Source: Nocardioides sp.
GTDB taxonomy: Bacteria; Actinomycetota; Actinomycetes; Propionibacteriales; Nocardioidaceae
Direction: 5' to 3'
Length of the DNA: 14,703 bases
Assembly (NCBI GenBank): GCA_025965295.1
Contig: JAOPXF010000251.1
Location: 1 to 14,703, forward strand
Shown here: piece by piece, positions 7,108-14,503 of the stretch
Numbering within the stretch: position 1 is the stretch's first letter
Layout: every line of letters begins with the position of its first letter
Notes under the pieces: model-generated
Told to the model about the DNA's origin: nothing
What the model saw: only the letters and a program-made list of their open reading frames with translations
Database searches by the model: none
Made by a program: the position numbers and the translations under genes

Positions 7108-8637
7108 GTGATCTCGGCCAACCTGACGATCGACCCCGCATTCCGTGTGGGGGCGGTCGACCGGCGCCTGTTCGGGTCCTTCGCCGAGCACATGGGCCGC
7201 TGCGTCTACACCGGCCTCTACGAGCCCGAGCACCCCACGGCCACCGGCGACGGCTTCCGTGGCGACGTGCTCGACCTGGTCCGCGAGCTCGGGCCCACGA
7301 TCGTGCGCTACCCCGGCGGCAACTTCGTGTCCGGCTACCGCTGGGAGGACGGCGTCGGACAGCTCGACGAGCGACCCCGCCGGCTGGACCTGGCCTGGCG
7401 CTCGCTGGAGTCGAACCAGTTCGGCGTCGACGAGTTCGTGACGTGGTGCGAGCAGGCGCGGGTCGAGCCGATGATGGCGGTCAACCTCGGCACGCGAGGC
7501 GTGGCCGACGCGGTCGACCTGCTCGAGTACTGCAACCACCCCGAGGGCACCCAGCTCTCGGACCTGCGGCGGGCCAACGGTGCGAAGGAGCCGCACGACA
7601 TCCGGGTCTGGTGCCTGGGCAACGAGCTGGACGGGCCCTGGCAGATCGGTCACAAGACCGCCTTCGAGTACGGCCGGCTGGCGGCCGAGACGGCCCGAGC
7701 GATGCGCAAGGTCGACCCGGGAGTCGAACTGGTGGCGTGCGGCAGCTCCAACACCGGAATGCCGACGTTCGCGACGTGGGAGTCGACCGTGCTGCAGGAG
7801 TGCTATGACGCGGTGGACTACGTCTCGCTGCACAACTACTACGACCCAGTGGGCAAGTCAGTGGGCGACTTCCTGGCCAGCGGCGTCGACCTCGACCGGG
7901 CGATCGACGCCGTCGTCGCCACCGCCGACCACGTGGGCGCGCGCCTGAAGTCGCGCCGCCGGCTCCAGGTCTCGGTCGACGAGTGGAACGTCTGGTACGT
8001 CTCGGACTGGGACGAGCAGGCCATGGTCGACTGGGTCGAGGCCCGCCCGCTGATCGAGGACACGTACGACGTGGCCGACGCGGCCGTCGTCGGCAGCCTT
8101 CTCATCTCGCTGCTGCGGCACGCCGACCGCGTCGGCATCGCCTGTCAGGCGCAGCTGGTCAACGTGATCGCCCCCATCCGCACCGAGACCGGTGGGCCCG
8201 CCTGGCGGCAGACGATCTTCCATCCCTTCGCCCAGGCCGCGGCACTCGCGCGCGGGGAGGTGCTGCGCGTCGAGCCACGGGTCGCCTGCTACGACGCGAC
8301 CGATCACGGCGAGGTGCCCTACCTCGACGCGACCGCGACGTACGACGAGGAGAGCGGCGCGGTCACGCTCCTGGCCGTCAACCGCTCGACCGACCAGGAC
8401 CTGGAGCTCAGCGCCGAGCTGCGCGCCTTCCCCGACCACCGGCTCGTGGGCGCCACGACCCTCGCCGCACCCGACGTACGCACCACCAACAGCGCCGCCC
8501 ACCCCGACGCCGTCACCCCGGTCCCGAACCACCGGGTCACGCTCAGCGACGGGTGGCTCCGGGCGATCCTGCCGCCCGTCTCCTGGAATGTCATCCGGCT
8601 CGCGCCGGACACCAACCCCGCCACCACCCCGTCCTAG
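7108..8637 (+). CDS. abfA: GH51 alpha-L-arabinofuranosidase, intracellular
   Basis: The 509-residue product removes terminal alpha-L-arabinofuranosyl units from arabino-oligosaccharides. It has no signal peptide, so it works in the cytoplasm on imported sugars. Signatures run in order: LFGSFAEHMGRCVYTGLYEP (21-40), TIVRYPGGNFVSGYRWEDG (64-82), the acid/base Glu173 in WCLGNELDGPWQIG, LHNYY (241-245), and the nucleophile Glu292 in VSVDEWNVWY. The positions agree within two residues with the known catalytic pair of the Geobacillus GH51 enzyme (175 and 294). A beta-sandwich C-terminal domain follows from about residue 390. Start GTG 7108 gives the usual ISANLTIDPAF N-terminus; GAGG at 7092-7095 is a rather distant ribosome-binding site. 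It is the first gene of a five-gene operon, and its TAG stop is part of the ribosome-binding site of the next gene. GH51 also includes endoglucanases, but the overall match is to arabinofuranosidases. Confidence 0.94.
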   Translation: MISANLTIDPAFRVGAVDRRLFGSFAEHMGRCVYTGLYEPEHPTATGDGFRGDVLDLVRELGPTIVRYPGGNFVSGYRWEDGVGQLDERPRRLDLAWRSLESNQFGVDEFVTWCEQARVEPMMAVNLGTRGVADAVDLLEYCNHPEGTQLSDLRRANGAKEPHDIRVWCLGNELDGPWQIGHKTAFEYGRLAAETARAMRKVDPGVELVACGSSNTGMPTFATWESTVLQECYDAVDYVSLHNYYDPVGKSVGDFLASGVDLDRAIDAVVATADHVGARLKSRRRLQVSVDEWNVWYVSDWDEQAMVDWVEARPLIEDTYDVADAAVVGSLLISLLRHADRVGIACQAQLVNVIAPIRTETGGPAWRQTIFHPFAQAAALARGEVLRVEPRVACYDATDHGEVPYLDATATYDEESGAVTLLAVNRSTDQDLELSAELRAFPDHRLVGATTLAAPDVRTTNSAAHPDAVTPVPNHRVTLSDGWLRAILPPVSWNVIRLAPDTNPATTPS

Positions 8638-8641
8638 GAGG
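8636..8641 (+). promoter_or_regulatory. Strong ribosome-binding site sharing the GH51 stop codon
   Basis: AGGAGG overlaps the TAG stop of the GH51 gene (8635-8637) and lies four bases before ATG 8646. It fixes the start of the solute-binding protein gene and places ribosome release at the next initiation site. Confidence 0.75.
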
Positions 8642-8645
8642 ACAG

Positions 8646-9986
8646 ATGAACGGCTCACCGCTGATTCGACCGACCCGGTCCGGCCTCTCCCGCCGAGGCT
8701 TCCTGACGGTGACCGCCGGCGGGCTGCTGCTCGCCGGCTGCGGCGGGGGCAAGGGTGTCGGTGGAGGGACCCAGAGCGGCGTCGGCAACTTCACCGGCAA
8801 GGAGTACGACGGCCCCGCCCTGACCCTGGCCTACTGGAACGGCTTCACCGGCGGCGACGGGCCCGCCATGCAGGCCCTGGTGAAGAAGTTCGTGTCGGAG
8901 CACGACAACATCGACATCGAGAACAACACCGTCGAGTGGGCCGACTTCTACCAGCGGCTCCCCGCGGCCGCGCAGGCCGGCAAGGGGCCCGACGTCGGCG
9001 CGATGCACCTCGACCAGCTGGCGACCAATGCGGCGCGCAACGTGATCGTCCCGCTCGACGACCTCGCGGAGGCGCTGGGCCTGGAGGAGTCGGACTTCAC
9101 CTCCCCGGTCTGGGCGCCCGGGATCTACCAGGGCAAGCGCTACGGCATCCCGCTCGATGTCCACACGATCGCGATGTACTACAACAAGGAGCACTTCTCC
9201 AAGGCCGGGATCGACGCCCCGCCCACCGACGCGGCGTCCCTGGAGGACGCGTGCAAGAAGCTGCAGTCCTCGGGCGTCGAGAACCCGTTCTGGATGCCGA
9301 ACCAGTGGCCTGCCCACCTGATGTTCCTCTCGCTGCTGTGGCAGTTCGGCGGCGAGCCGTACGCCGAGGACGGCTCCGCCGCGACGTACGACGACGACGC
9401 CGGAGTGCAGGCACTGGGCTGGATGCGGGAGCAGGTCGACAAGGGCTACAGCCCCGACAACGTCGACATCGACGCCCAGTACACCGCCTTCAAGAACGGC
9501 CAGAACTCCATCACGTGGGACGGCATCTGGCAGATCAACGACCTCGACGCGTCGGGCATCGACTACGGCATCGCGACGCTGCCGGTGATCGGGAGCAGCC
9601 TCGCTGCGTGGGCCAACTCCCACCACTTCTTCATGACCGCCCAGGCCGCCGACGACACCAATCGCGCCAACGCCGGCAAGACCTTCATCGGCTGGATGTC
9701 GGACCAGTCGGCGTCGTGGTCGGACGCGGGCATGATCCCGGCCCGCAACTCGGCGCGCGAGGAGCCGCAGTTCACGGACTCCACCCAGTACGCCATCAAG
9801 GACCAGATCGAGGCACTGCACTTCCTGCCGCCGGTCCCGGGCCTCGGCGACGTGCAGCCACAGACCCTCGAGGTCGCGGTCAACGAGGGGATCCTGGGCA
9901 AGAAGTCCCCCGAGGACGCCCTGTCCGGCGCTGCCTCCAACGCCACCGAGCTGATGGGGAAGAACCTCGAGAAGTTCGGCGGCTGA
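8646..9986 (+). CDS. Sugar ABC transporter solute-binding lipoprotein (family 1)
   Basis: The 446-residue lipoprotein binds sugars at the outer face of the membrane and hands them to the two permeases encoded next. The signal carries a twin-arginine motif SRRGFL (15-20), a hydrophobic stretch, and a lipobox LAGC with lipidated Cys32, so export as a folded Tat lipoprotein is likely. The mature part has MalE/UgpB-type segments: LTLAYWNGFTGGDGPAMQAL, DVGAMHLDQLA, KRYGIPLDVHTIAMYYNKEHF and KNGQNSITWDGIWQIND. The last of these contains the aromatic residues typical of the ligand cleft. ATG 8646 is set by the AGGAGG site; longer open frames upstream only read through the GH51 gene in another phase. 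From the operon the ligand is probably arabino-oligosaccharides; the sequence alone does not prove this. Confidence 0.93.
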   Translation: MNGSPLIRPTRSGLSRRGFLTVTAGGLLLAGCGGGKGVGGGTQSGVGNFTGKEYDGPALTLAYWNGFTGGDGPAMQALVKKFVSEHDNIDIENNTVEWADFYQRLPAAAQAGKGPDVGAMHLDQLATNAARNVIVPLDDLAEALGLEESDFTSPVWAPGIYQGKRYGIPLDVHTIAMYYNKEHFSKAGIDAPPTDAASLEDACKKLQSSGVENPFWMPNQWPAHLMFLSLLWQFGGEPYAEDGSAATYDDDAGVQALGWMREQVDKGYSPDNVDIDAQYTAFKNGQNSITWDGIWQINDLDASGIDYGIATLPVIGSSLAAWANSHHFFMTAQAADDTNRANAGKTFIGWMSDQSASWSDAGMIPARNSAREEPQFTDSTQYAIKDQIEALHFLPPVPGLGDVQPQTLEVAVNEGILGKKSPEDALSGAASNATELMGKNLEKFGG

Positions 9987-9987
9987 G

Positions 9988-10893
9988 GTGTCGGTGACCC
10001 GCCGGGGGAGCTCGCTCACCGCCTGGCTCTTCCTCGCGCCGTACCTCCTGCTGTTCGGCGCGTTCGTGCTGCTCCCGATCCTGCTCGGGCTGTGGATCAG
10101 CCTGCACAACTGGGACTTCACGCTCCCCGGCAAGCCCTTCGTCGGCCTGGACAACTACAAGGCGCTCTTCGACTCCGGATCGGTGTCGTTCGACCCGTTC
10201 TGGAAGTCCATGCAGGCGACGGGGATCTTCACGCTCTTCACCGTCCCCCTCCTGATCGTGGTCCCGCTCGCCGTCGCACTGGTGATGAACGAGAAGTTCC
10301 GCGGGCGCAACATCTTCCGGGCCGTCTACTTCGCCCCCTACGTCCTCGGTGTGGCGGTCGTCGGAGTCATGTGGCGCTTCCTGCTCGACCGCAACATCGG
10401 GGCGGTCAACTCCTACCTCGGTGCGATCGGGCTGCCCGACGACACGGCGTGGCTGAGCTCGGTGCCGGCCGCCTGGGTCGCCCTGGTCGGCGTGACCGTG
10501 TGGTGGACGCTGGGCTTCAACGCCGTCATCTACCTGGCCGGTCTGCAGGACATCCCGCTGGAGCTCTACGAGGCGGCCCGCGTCGACGGGGCCTCCAGGT
10601 GGTCGGCGTTCTGGCACATCACCTTGCCGAGCCTGCGTCCGGTGACGATGTTCGTCACGCTGATCACGATCATCGCGTCGGCCAACATGTTCGGTCAGTC
10701 GTTCATCATGACCAACGGCGCTCCGGCGCAGGACACCCGCACGGCCATCTTCTACATCGCCGAGACCGGGCTGCAGAACTTCCAGATGGGTGAGGCCGCC
10801 GCGGCCTCGTGGATCCTGACGGTCGCCCTGATGCTCCTGTCCGCGATCGTGTTCGCCCTGTTCCGGCTGCGCGGAACGATGGAGGACGCATGA
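9988..10893 (+). CDS. Sugar ABC transporter permease, MalF type
   Basis: The 301-residue integral membrane protein shows six hydrophobic segments (about 13-38, 78-100, 113-131, 161-183, 218-233 and 272-292). It carries the EAA loop of binding-protein-dependent permeases (EAARVDGASRWSAFWHITLP, 195-214), which docks onto the ATPase. The FVGLDNYKALF segment after the first helix is typical of MalF-like permeases. It starts one base after the stop of the binding-protein gene; GTG 9988 and GTG 9994 are both possible starts, and neither has a clear ribosome-binding site. The last codons overlap the start of the second permease (ATGA, 10890-10893). It works as a heterodimer with that protein. Confidence 0.93.
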   Translation: MSVTRRGSSLTAWLFLAPYLLLFGAFVLLPILLGLWISLHNWDFTLPGKPFVGLDNYKALFDSGSVSFDPFWKSMQATGIFTLFTVPLLIVVPLAVALVMNEKFRGRNIFRAVYFAPYVLGVAVVGVMWRFLLDRNIGAVNSYLGAIGLPDDTAWLSSVPAAWVALVGVTVWWTLGFNAVIYLAGLQDIPLELYEAARVDGASRWSAFWHITLPSLRPVTMFVTLITIIASANMFGQSFIMTNGAPAQDTRTAIFYIAETGLQNFQMGEAAAASWILTVALMLLSAIVFALFRLRGTMEDA

Positions 10894-11702
10894 AGGCCCT
10901 GAGGTACGCCGCACTGGTCCTGCTGACGCTGCTGTTCGTCAGCCCGCTGGTGTTCGTCGTCCTGACCTCCCTCAAGACCGCCCGCGAGGCGGTCAAGACA
11001 CCGCCTTCGTGGATCCCCGACCCGTTCACCACCCAGGCCTACGACCGGATCCTCACGGCCACCGACACCCCGGTCTTCCGGTGGTTCCTGAACTCCATGA
11101 TCGCGGCGACGGCCAACGCCGCGCTCGTCGTGGTGACGTCCGCCCTCGCGGCGTACGCCCTTGCCCGCCTGGAGTTCCGCGGCAAGAAGGTGGTCTTCGC
11201 CCTGATCGTGTCGACCCTCTTCGTGCCCCCGGTGATCCTCGTCATCCCCAACTACGAGATCGTCGGGAGACTCTTCTGGCTGGACACGCTGCTGGCCATC
11301 ATCGTCCCGACCGCAGCCGGTGCGTTCGGCGTCTTCTTCCTCCGCCAGTTCTTCGCCGGGCTGCCCCTGGAGCTCGAGGAGTCGGCGTTCCTCGACGGCG
11401 CGAACCGCTGGCAGGTCTTCACCCGCATCGTGCTGCCGCTGTCGAAGCCGGCCCTGGCGACCCTGGGCCTGCTGTCGTTCCTCACCAACTGGAACGACTT
11501 CCTGTGGCCGGTGTACGTGCTGTTCAGCCCGGAGAACCAGACACTCCAGGCGGGGCTCTCGACCCTCCAGTCGGCCAACAGCGTGCGCTACGACCTGCTG
11601 ATGGCCGGCGCGGTAGTGGCCAGCGTGCCGGTGCTGCTGCTCTACCTGATCGCCCAGCGGTTCGTGATCGAGGGGGTCTCGCGGTCCGGACTCAAGGGAT
11701 GA
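10890..11702 (+). CDS. Sugar ABC transporter permease, MalG type
   Basis: The 270-residue product has a first helix near residues 5-27, a PSWIPDPFTTQAYDRIL segment, further helices in the MalG pattern, and the EAA loop as EESAFLDGANRWQVFTRIVL (163-182). The C-terminus (FVIEGVSRSGLKG) matches the usual FVxGxxxGAxKG ending of MalG-like permeases. ATG 10890 overlaps the previous stop in ATGA and has GGAGGA at 10881-10886 as ribosome-binding site, so it is chosen over longer frames that read into the first permease gene. The stop overlaps the start of the lipoprotein gene in another ATGA (11699-11702). No ATPase gene follows, as is common in actinobacteria, where a shared MsiK-type ATPase serves several sugar importers. 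Confidence 0.93.
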   Translation: MKALRYAALVLLTLLFVSPLVFVVLTSLKTAREAVKTPPSWIPDPFTTQAYDRILTATDTPVFRWFLNSMIAATANAALVVVTSALAAYALARLEFRGKKVVFALIVSTLFVPPVILVIPNYEIVGRLFWLDTLLAIIVPTAAGAFGVFFLRQFFAGLPLELEESAFLDGANRWQVFTRIVLPLSKPALATLGLLSFLTNWNDFLWPVYVLFSPENQTLQAGLSTLQSANSVRYDLLMAGAVVASVPVLLLYLIAQRFVIEGVSRSGLKG

Positions 11703-13207
11703 CCCCGGGCGGGCCCCGGACGTCGCGCCGGGTGCTGCTGCTCGGCACGGCCGCCGGGGTCGGCACACTGGCAGCGTGCACCGGGGACCGCCGGGCTCGG
11801 GCGCCGGCTTCGCGTCAGTCCATCGCTACCCAGGAGGCTCCCATCTTCGATCTCTCCTTCCGCACCGTCGACCGCTTCCGACCCTTCGAGCTGGTCGCGC
11901 CGGGGTTCGTCGCCGTGGACCTCGACCGACCGGCGGTGGACGTCGGGCGGGCCGGCCTGCAGCGCGAGGAGTCGGGACCGGCGGCGCCGTACGCGGCTGT
12001 CGAGGTGCGCGTATCCGGGCCCTCCGGCCGCTTTCCCGAGGGAGCCTCCGTCGCCGCCGGTCTCGCCACCGGCGACGACCAGCACGTGCTGGTGCGCTGG
12101 TCGGCGGCGACCTCGCGGCTCAGCCTGGAGGTGCGTCGCAACGGTCGCACCCGCGTCCTGAGGCGCCGCCGGGTCGACCTCAGCGGCGACGTCGGGATCG
12201 CCTTCGCGCTCTGCGAGAACCAGGTGACCGCTCTCGTCGACACCGGCGACGGGTGGCGACCCGTGCTGACCGAGCGGACCAAGGTGGCCGCCCTGGTCGA
12301 CCTGCGACGCGAGGACGTGCTCGCTGCCCACTCCTACGCCTGGGCGGCCGACGAGCTGGACCCCATCTCGGTGCGGGCGGGGATCTTCGGGATGACCGGG
12401 GTGCGCGACCCGCACCTGGTCCAGCACGCCGACGGCTCGCCGTACACCCGGGACGGGAGGGTCTTCGTCACCTGGACCTGTGCCGGCCTGGGGTTCTTCC
12501 AGCAGGCCCACTGGACCGTGTGGTCCCTTGACCCTGCCGCCCCGGAGGACATGCGGCTCGAGGCACAGCTCTTCACGCGGCGCGACGGGCTGCTGCTCGG
12601 CGACCATGCCGGCCAGCTCGTGCGCGACGGGGACCGGTGGCTGGTGGCCACCAGCTCGTGGGGCGACTTCGAGCCCGGCTCGATCCACGTGCGCCACTGC
12701 GAGTCCGACGAGGATCTGCTGTCCGGGGTCCACCTCCTGGAGACGAGGCGGACGCCGCTGCCCACCCCGTACGGCTCCTGGGATCCTGCGCTGACCCGGC
12801 TCGACGGCACCTGGCACGTCGGTTTCGTGGAGAGCCCCTCGCAGGACCCCTTCGACTTCCACCCCGCCCTGGCAACGACCGACGCGGACGCCTGGTTCGA
12901 GGGCCTGTCGCCGGTGGCGGCCGCCACCGACCTGCATCAGTGCGAGGGTGTGATCCTGGCGACCGTGGACGGGTCGACGTACCTGCTGGCCAGCGACCGC
13001 GACGGACGCGACTACCCCGTCTTCGACCTGGGTGGCCGGCGGATCGGACGACTCGACGCCCCCTACCCGACCAACATCCCGCACCCCAACCTGATCCCCG
13101 ACCCCTCGGGTGGCTGGCTGATCGTCACCTTCGACGGTCAGCAGTTCGAGCAGAAGGTGATGGGATACGGCGGGCACGGCGACGTCGTGGTGATGCGCTC
13201 CACGTGA
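11699..13207 (+). CDS. Uncharacterised lipoprotein with GH43-like propeller
   Basis: I do not recognise a named family for this 502-residue protein. The N-terminus has Arg-Arg (TSRRVLLLG, 8-16), a hydrophobic stretch and a lipobox LAAC (Cys27), so it is likely a Tat- or Sec-exported lipoprotein. Residues about 50-215 are beta-rich and resemble a concanavalin-like sandwich. Residues about 228-502 show blade-like repeats with an Asp/Asp/Glu pattern like GH43: GVRDPHLV (D237), GSWDPALTRLDG (D362) and HQCEGVIL (E416). The spacing (125 and 54 residues) is close to that of the window's GH43 enzyme (148 and 51). The gene is the last of the GH51/ABC operon and overlaps the second permease by four bases, so it probably handles the same sugar at the cell surface, as a glycosidase or as a binding protein. 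Its domain order (sandwich then propeller) is the reverse of the secreted GH43 enzyme. Part of its 3' end is duplicated downstream. Confidence 0.72.
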   Translation: MTPGGPRTSRRVLLLGTAAGVGTLAACTGDRRARAPASRQSIATQEAPIFDLSFRTVDRFRPFELVAPGFVAVDLDRPAVDVGRAGLQREESGPAAPYAAVEVRVSGPSGRFPEGASVAAGLATGDDQHVLVRWSAATSRLSLEVRRNGRTRVLRRRRVDLSGDVGIAFALCENQVTALVDTGDGWRPVLTERTKVAALVDLRREDVLAAHSYAWAADELDPISVRAGIFGMTGVRDPHLVQHADGSPYTRDGRVFVTWTCAGLGFFQQAHWTVWSLDPAAPEDMRLEAQLFTRRDGLLLGDHAGQLVRDGDRWLVATSSWGDFEPGSIHVRHCESDEDLLSGVHLLETRRTPLPTPYGSWDPALTRLDGTWHVGFVESPSQDPFDFHPALATTDADAWFEGLSPVAAATDLHQCEGVILATVDGSTYLLASDRDGRDYPVFDLGGRRIGRLDAPYPTNIPHPNLIPDPSGGWLIVTFDGQQFEQKVMGYGGHGDVVVMRST

Positions 13208-13412
13208 CCGTGGCAGGATGACCGCCGACGGACGGGGTGCGCCTCGCGACCGGGGGACACGTCCCGCCCCGGTAGCTCAGCGGACAGGGCGGCCGCCTCC
13301 TCAGCGAGAGGTCGCAGGTTCGTTCGACTCCCGCCTGAGGCACCACGGTCTGTGTGTCCTTCCACCCTGCCAGGCGGGTCGACATGAGGTGTGCACGAAT
13401 CCGCGTTCGTCA
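13208..13412 (+). repeat. Diverged copy 1 of the tRNA-Arg locus
   Basis: This stretch matches 14498-14703 in order. It holds an upstream spacer CCGTGGCAGGATG (13208-13220), CCGCCGACG, the tRNA body, then a downstream block with CAGGCGGGT, GACATGAGGTGTG and a TTCGTCAACGCCGAC segment. The distance between the copies falls from about 1290 to 1270 bases along the alignment, which means small indels. It begins at the base after the lipoprotein stop. Confidence 0.75.
13266..13342 (+). pseudogene. Decayed tRNA-Arg(CCU) copy
   Basis: The sequence follows the intact tRNA at 14548 from acceptor to CCA (13343-13345) and keeps anticodon CCT at 13299-13301. It has a four-base tandem duplication in the T-loop (TTCGTTCG, 13319-13326) that breaks the T-arm. 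One acceptor-stem pair is mismatched (C13269 against A13338), the D-stem pairs less well, and the anticodon loop reads CTCCTCA where the intact copy has CTCCTAA. These changes argue that it is no longer a working tRNA. Confidence 0.78.
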
Positions 13413-13453
13413 ACGCCGACAAGCTCGCGCTGCCGACGGACCCGCCGCTCTGA
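13391..13453 (+). pseudogene. 20-codon remnant of the gene start found at 14661
   Basis: GTG 13391 opens a frame of 20 codons ending at TGA 13451. Its first ten residues VHESAFVNAD align without gaps with VDEFGFVTGD at 14661, and the bases before the start (CAGGCGGGT, then GAGGTGTG) are also shared. It looks like the 5' end of the downstream gene that was carried along in the duplication and then cut off. Whether either frame is translated is unproven. Confidence 0.4.
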
Positions 13454-13489
13454 ACACGCTTGCCGCAGTGCTGCCCGACACCAGCGTCG

Positions 13490-13671
13490 CGGCGTGCCCC
13501 ACGGCGGCTGCCCCGATGACCGGGCTGGGCCACTGCGAGGGACCGCATCCCCAGCTGGTCGCCGACCCGGTGGGCGGCTGGCTGCTGGTCACCTTCGACG
13601 GAACGCCCTACGACCGATCCACGCTGGGTTACGGGAGCCACGGTGACGTGGTCGTGCTCCACTCGGCCTGA
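13490..13671 (+). pseudogene. Remnant of the lipoprotein gene 3' end
   Basis: The frame ending at TGA 13669 encodes a C-terminus matching that of the lipoprotein at 11699-13207: over the last 43 residues (13540-13668) 25 are identical, with shared DPxGGWLxVTFDG, LGY/MGYG and HGDVVV blocks. Just before this, CEG (13534-13542) may correspond to the CEG of residue 416 of the full protein, joined directly to PHP of residue 461, so an in-frame deletion of about 43 codons is likely. No start codon, signal peptide or catalytic Asp regions are present. The left limit of the remnant is uncertain. Confidence 0.72.
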
Positions 13672-13686
13672 CCCAGTGGTTGACGA

Positions 13687-13698
13687 GGTGGCGCCACC
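13687..13698. terminator. Perfect 12-base palindrome between convergent ends
   Basis: GGTGGCGCCACC lies between the end of the lipoprotein remnant (13671) and the end of the Asp-rich gene (13713, minus strand). It could form a short hairpin with a GCGC loop. There is no T-tract, so a terminator role is only possible. Confidence 0.22.
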
Positions 13699-13712
13699 GT
13701 CTCGAGAGCAGG

Positions 13713-14366
13713 TCAGCGCACCACGTAGGTGACGATGCCGCTGCGGTCGTCGCCGCCGTGGTCGTCGCCCTGGCAGTCATCGCCCTGGTGGTCGTCCTCG
13801 GAGGCGTTGTCGGTGCCGTCGTCGTCGGAGTCCTCGGCGCCGTCGTCGGTGCCGTCGTCGTCGGAGTCGCTGTCGGAGGGCGAGGTGCCGTCCTCGTTCT
13901 CGTCCTCGTCGGAGACGCCGTCGTGGTCCGCGTCGTCGTCGTCGGCGGTGCAGGGCTCCGTGGCGTCGTCCTCGTCCTCGTTGTCGGTGCCGTCGTGGTC
14001 GGCGTCCTCGTCACCGTCGGGGGTGCCGTCGTCGTCGGTGTCGGAGTCGGTCGGGTCGGTCGAGTGGGAGCCGTCGTGCACCTCGTCGCCGTCGTCGTCG
14101 CCGTCCCCGTCGGTGTCCTCGTCGCGCGGGTCGGTGCCGCGCTTGAACTCGCCCAGGTTCCTCAGCCCGTCGCGGTCGGCGTCTCCCCTGGCGTTGGCGC
14201 GGTGTGGGTCCAGGTGGTGCGCGACCTCCCAGCGGTTGGGCATGCCGTCGTGGTCGGCGTCGCCGCCGCTCGCGCTGGCCGGCGACGACAGCGTCAGCAA
14301 GCCGGCGACCGCCAGGGCCGACGTGGTCGACAGGAGCTTGAAGGTGGGGGTGTTGAGCAGAGACAT
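13713..14366 (-). CDS. Secreted Asp-rich protein with eight calcium-binding (TSP3-like) repeats
   Basis: The 217-residue protein starts at ATG 14366, with GGAGAG four bases upstream; a longer frame from 14450 adds 28 residues without a ribosome-binding site and would bury the signal peptide. Residues 1-32 form a Sec signal peptide (AVAGLLTLSSPASA, cleavage after Ala32). The mature part carries eight 12-residue units of the form DxDxDGxxxxxE at 36, 62, 84, 109, 121, 145, 167 and 179, the thrombospondin type 3 calcium-binding pattern. The last part (191-207) is a five-residue repeat, DDHQG-DDCQG-DDHGG-DD. The protein is extremely acidic and should be extended and calcium-bound outside the cell. 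There is no catalytic domain, transmembrane anchor or lipobox. The enzyme or partner it serves is unknown. The gene lies between the two tRNA copies, on the strand opposite to the neighbouring genes. The opposite strand also gives long Val-rich open frames, which are artefacts of the GAC/GAT repeats. Confidence 0.85.
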   Translation of the reverse strand: MSLLNTPTFKLLSTTSALAVAGLLTLSSPASASGGDADHDGMPNRWEVAHHLDPHRANARGDADRDGLRNLGEFKRGTDPRDEDTDGDGDDDGDEVHDGSHSTDPTDSDTDDDGTPDGDEDADHDGTDNEDEDDATEPCTADDDDADHDGVSDEDENEDGTSPSDSDSDDDGTDDGAEDSDDDGTDNASEDDHQGDDCQGDDHGGDDRSGIVTYVVR

Positions 14367-14503
14367 GGGGCTCTCCGAAGGTCGAGGGGCCGGGGGCCCG
14401 ATCGGTGGGCGGCCGGTGCCGCCTCGACCACTACATGTCGCGGGATGCATCCGGCGTTACATCCGCTTCCCCCGGCGTTGGCGGTGGCCGCACCCGCCCG
14501 TGG

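Noticed and set aside
7983..8645. Extension of the solute-binding protein frame upstream of 8646
   Set aside because: It overlaps the GH51 gene in another phase, gives an Arg/Pro-rich translation, and the AGGAGG site plus the Tat lipoprotein signal fix the start at 8646.
13796..14130. Regular GTCGTCGTC-type runs suggesting a microsatellite or CRISPR-like array
   Set aside because: They are the reverse complement of Asp/Glu codons in the calcium-binding repeats; there are no uniform repeat-spacer units.
14443..14452. Palindrome GGATGCATCC between the Asp-rich gene and the tRNA
   Set aside because: It is only 10 bases, has no second copy in the window and no adjacent regulator, so a binding site cannot be supported.
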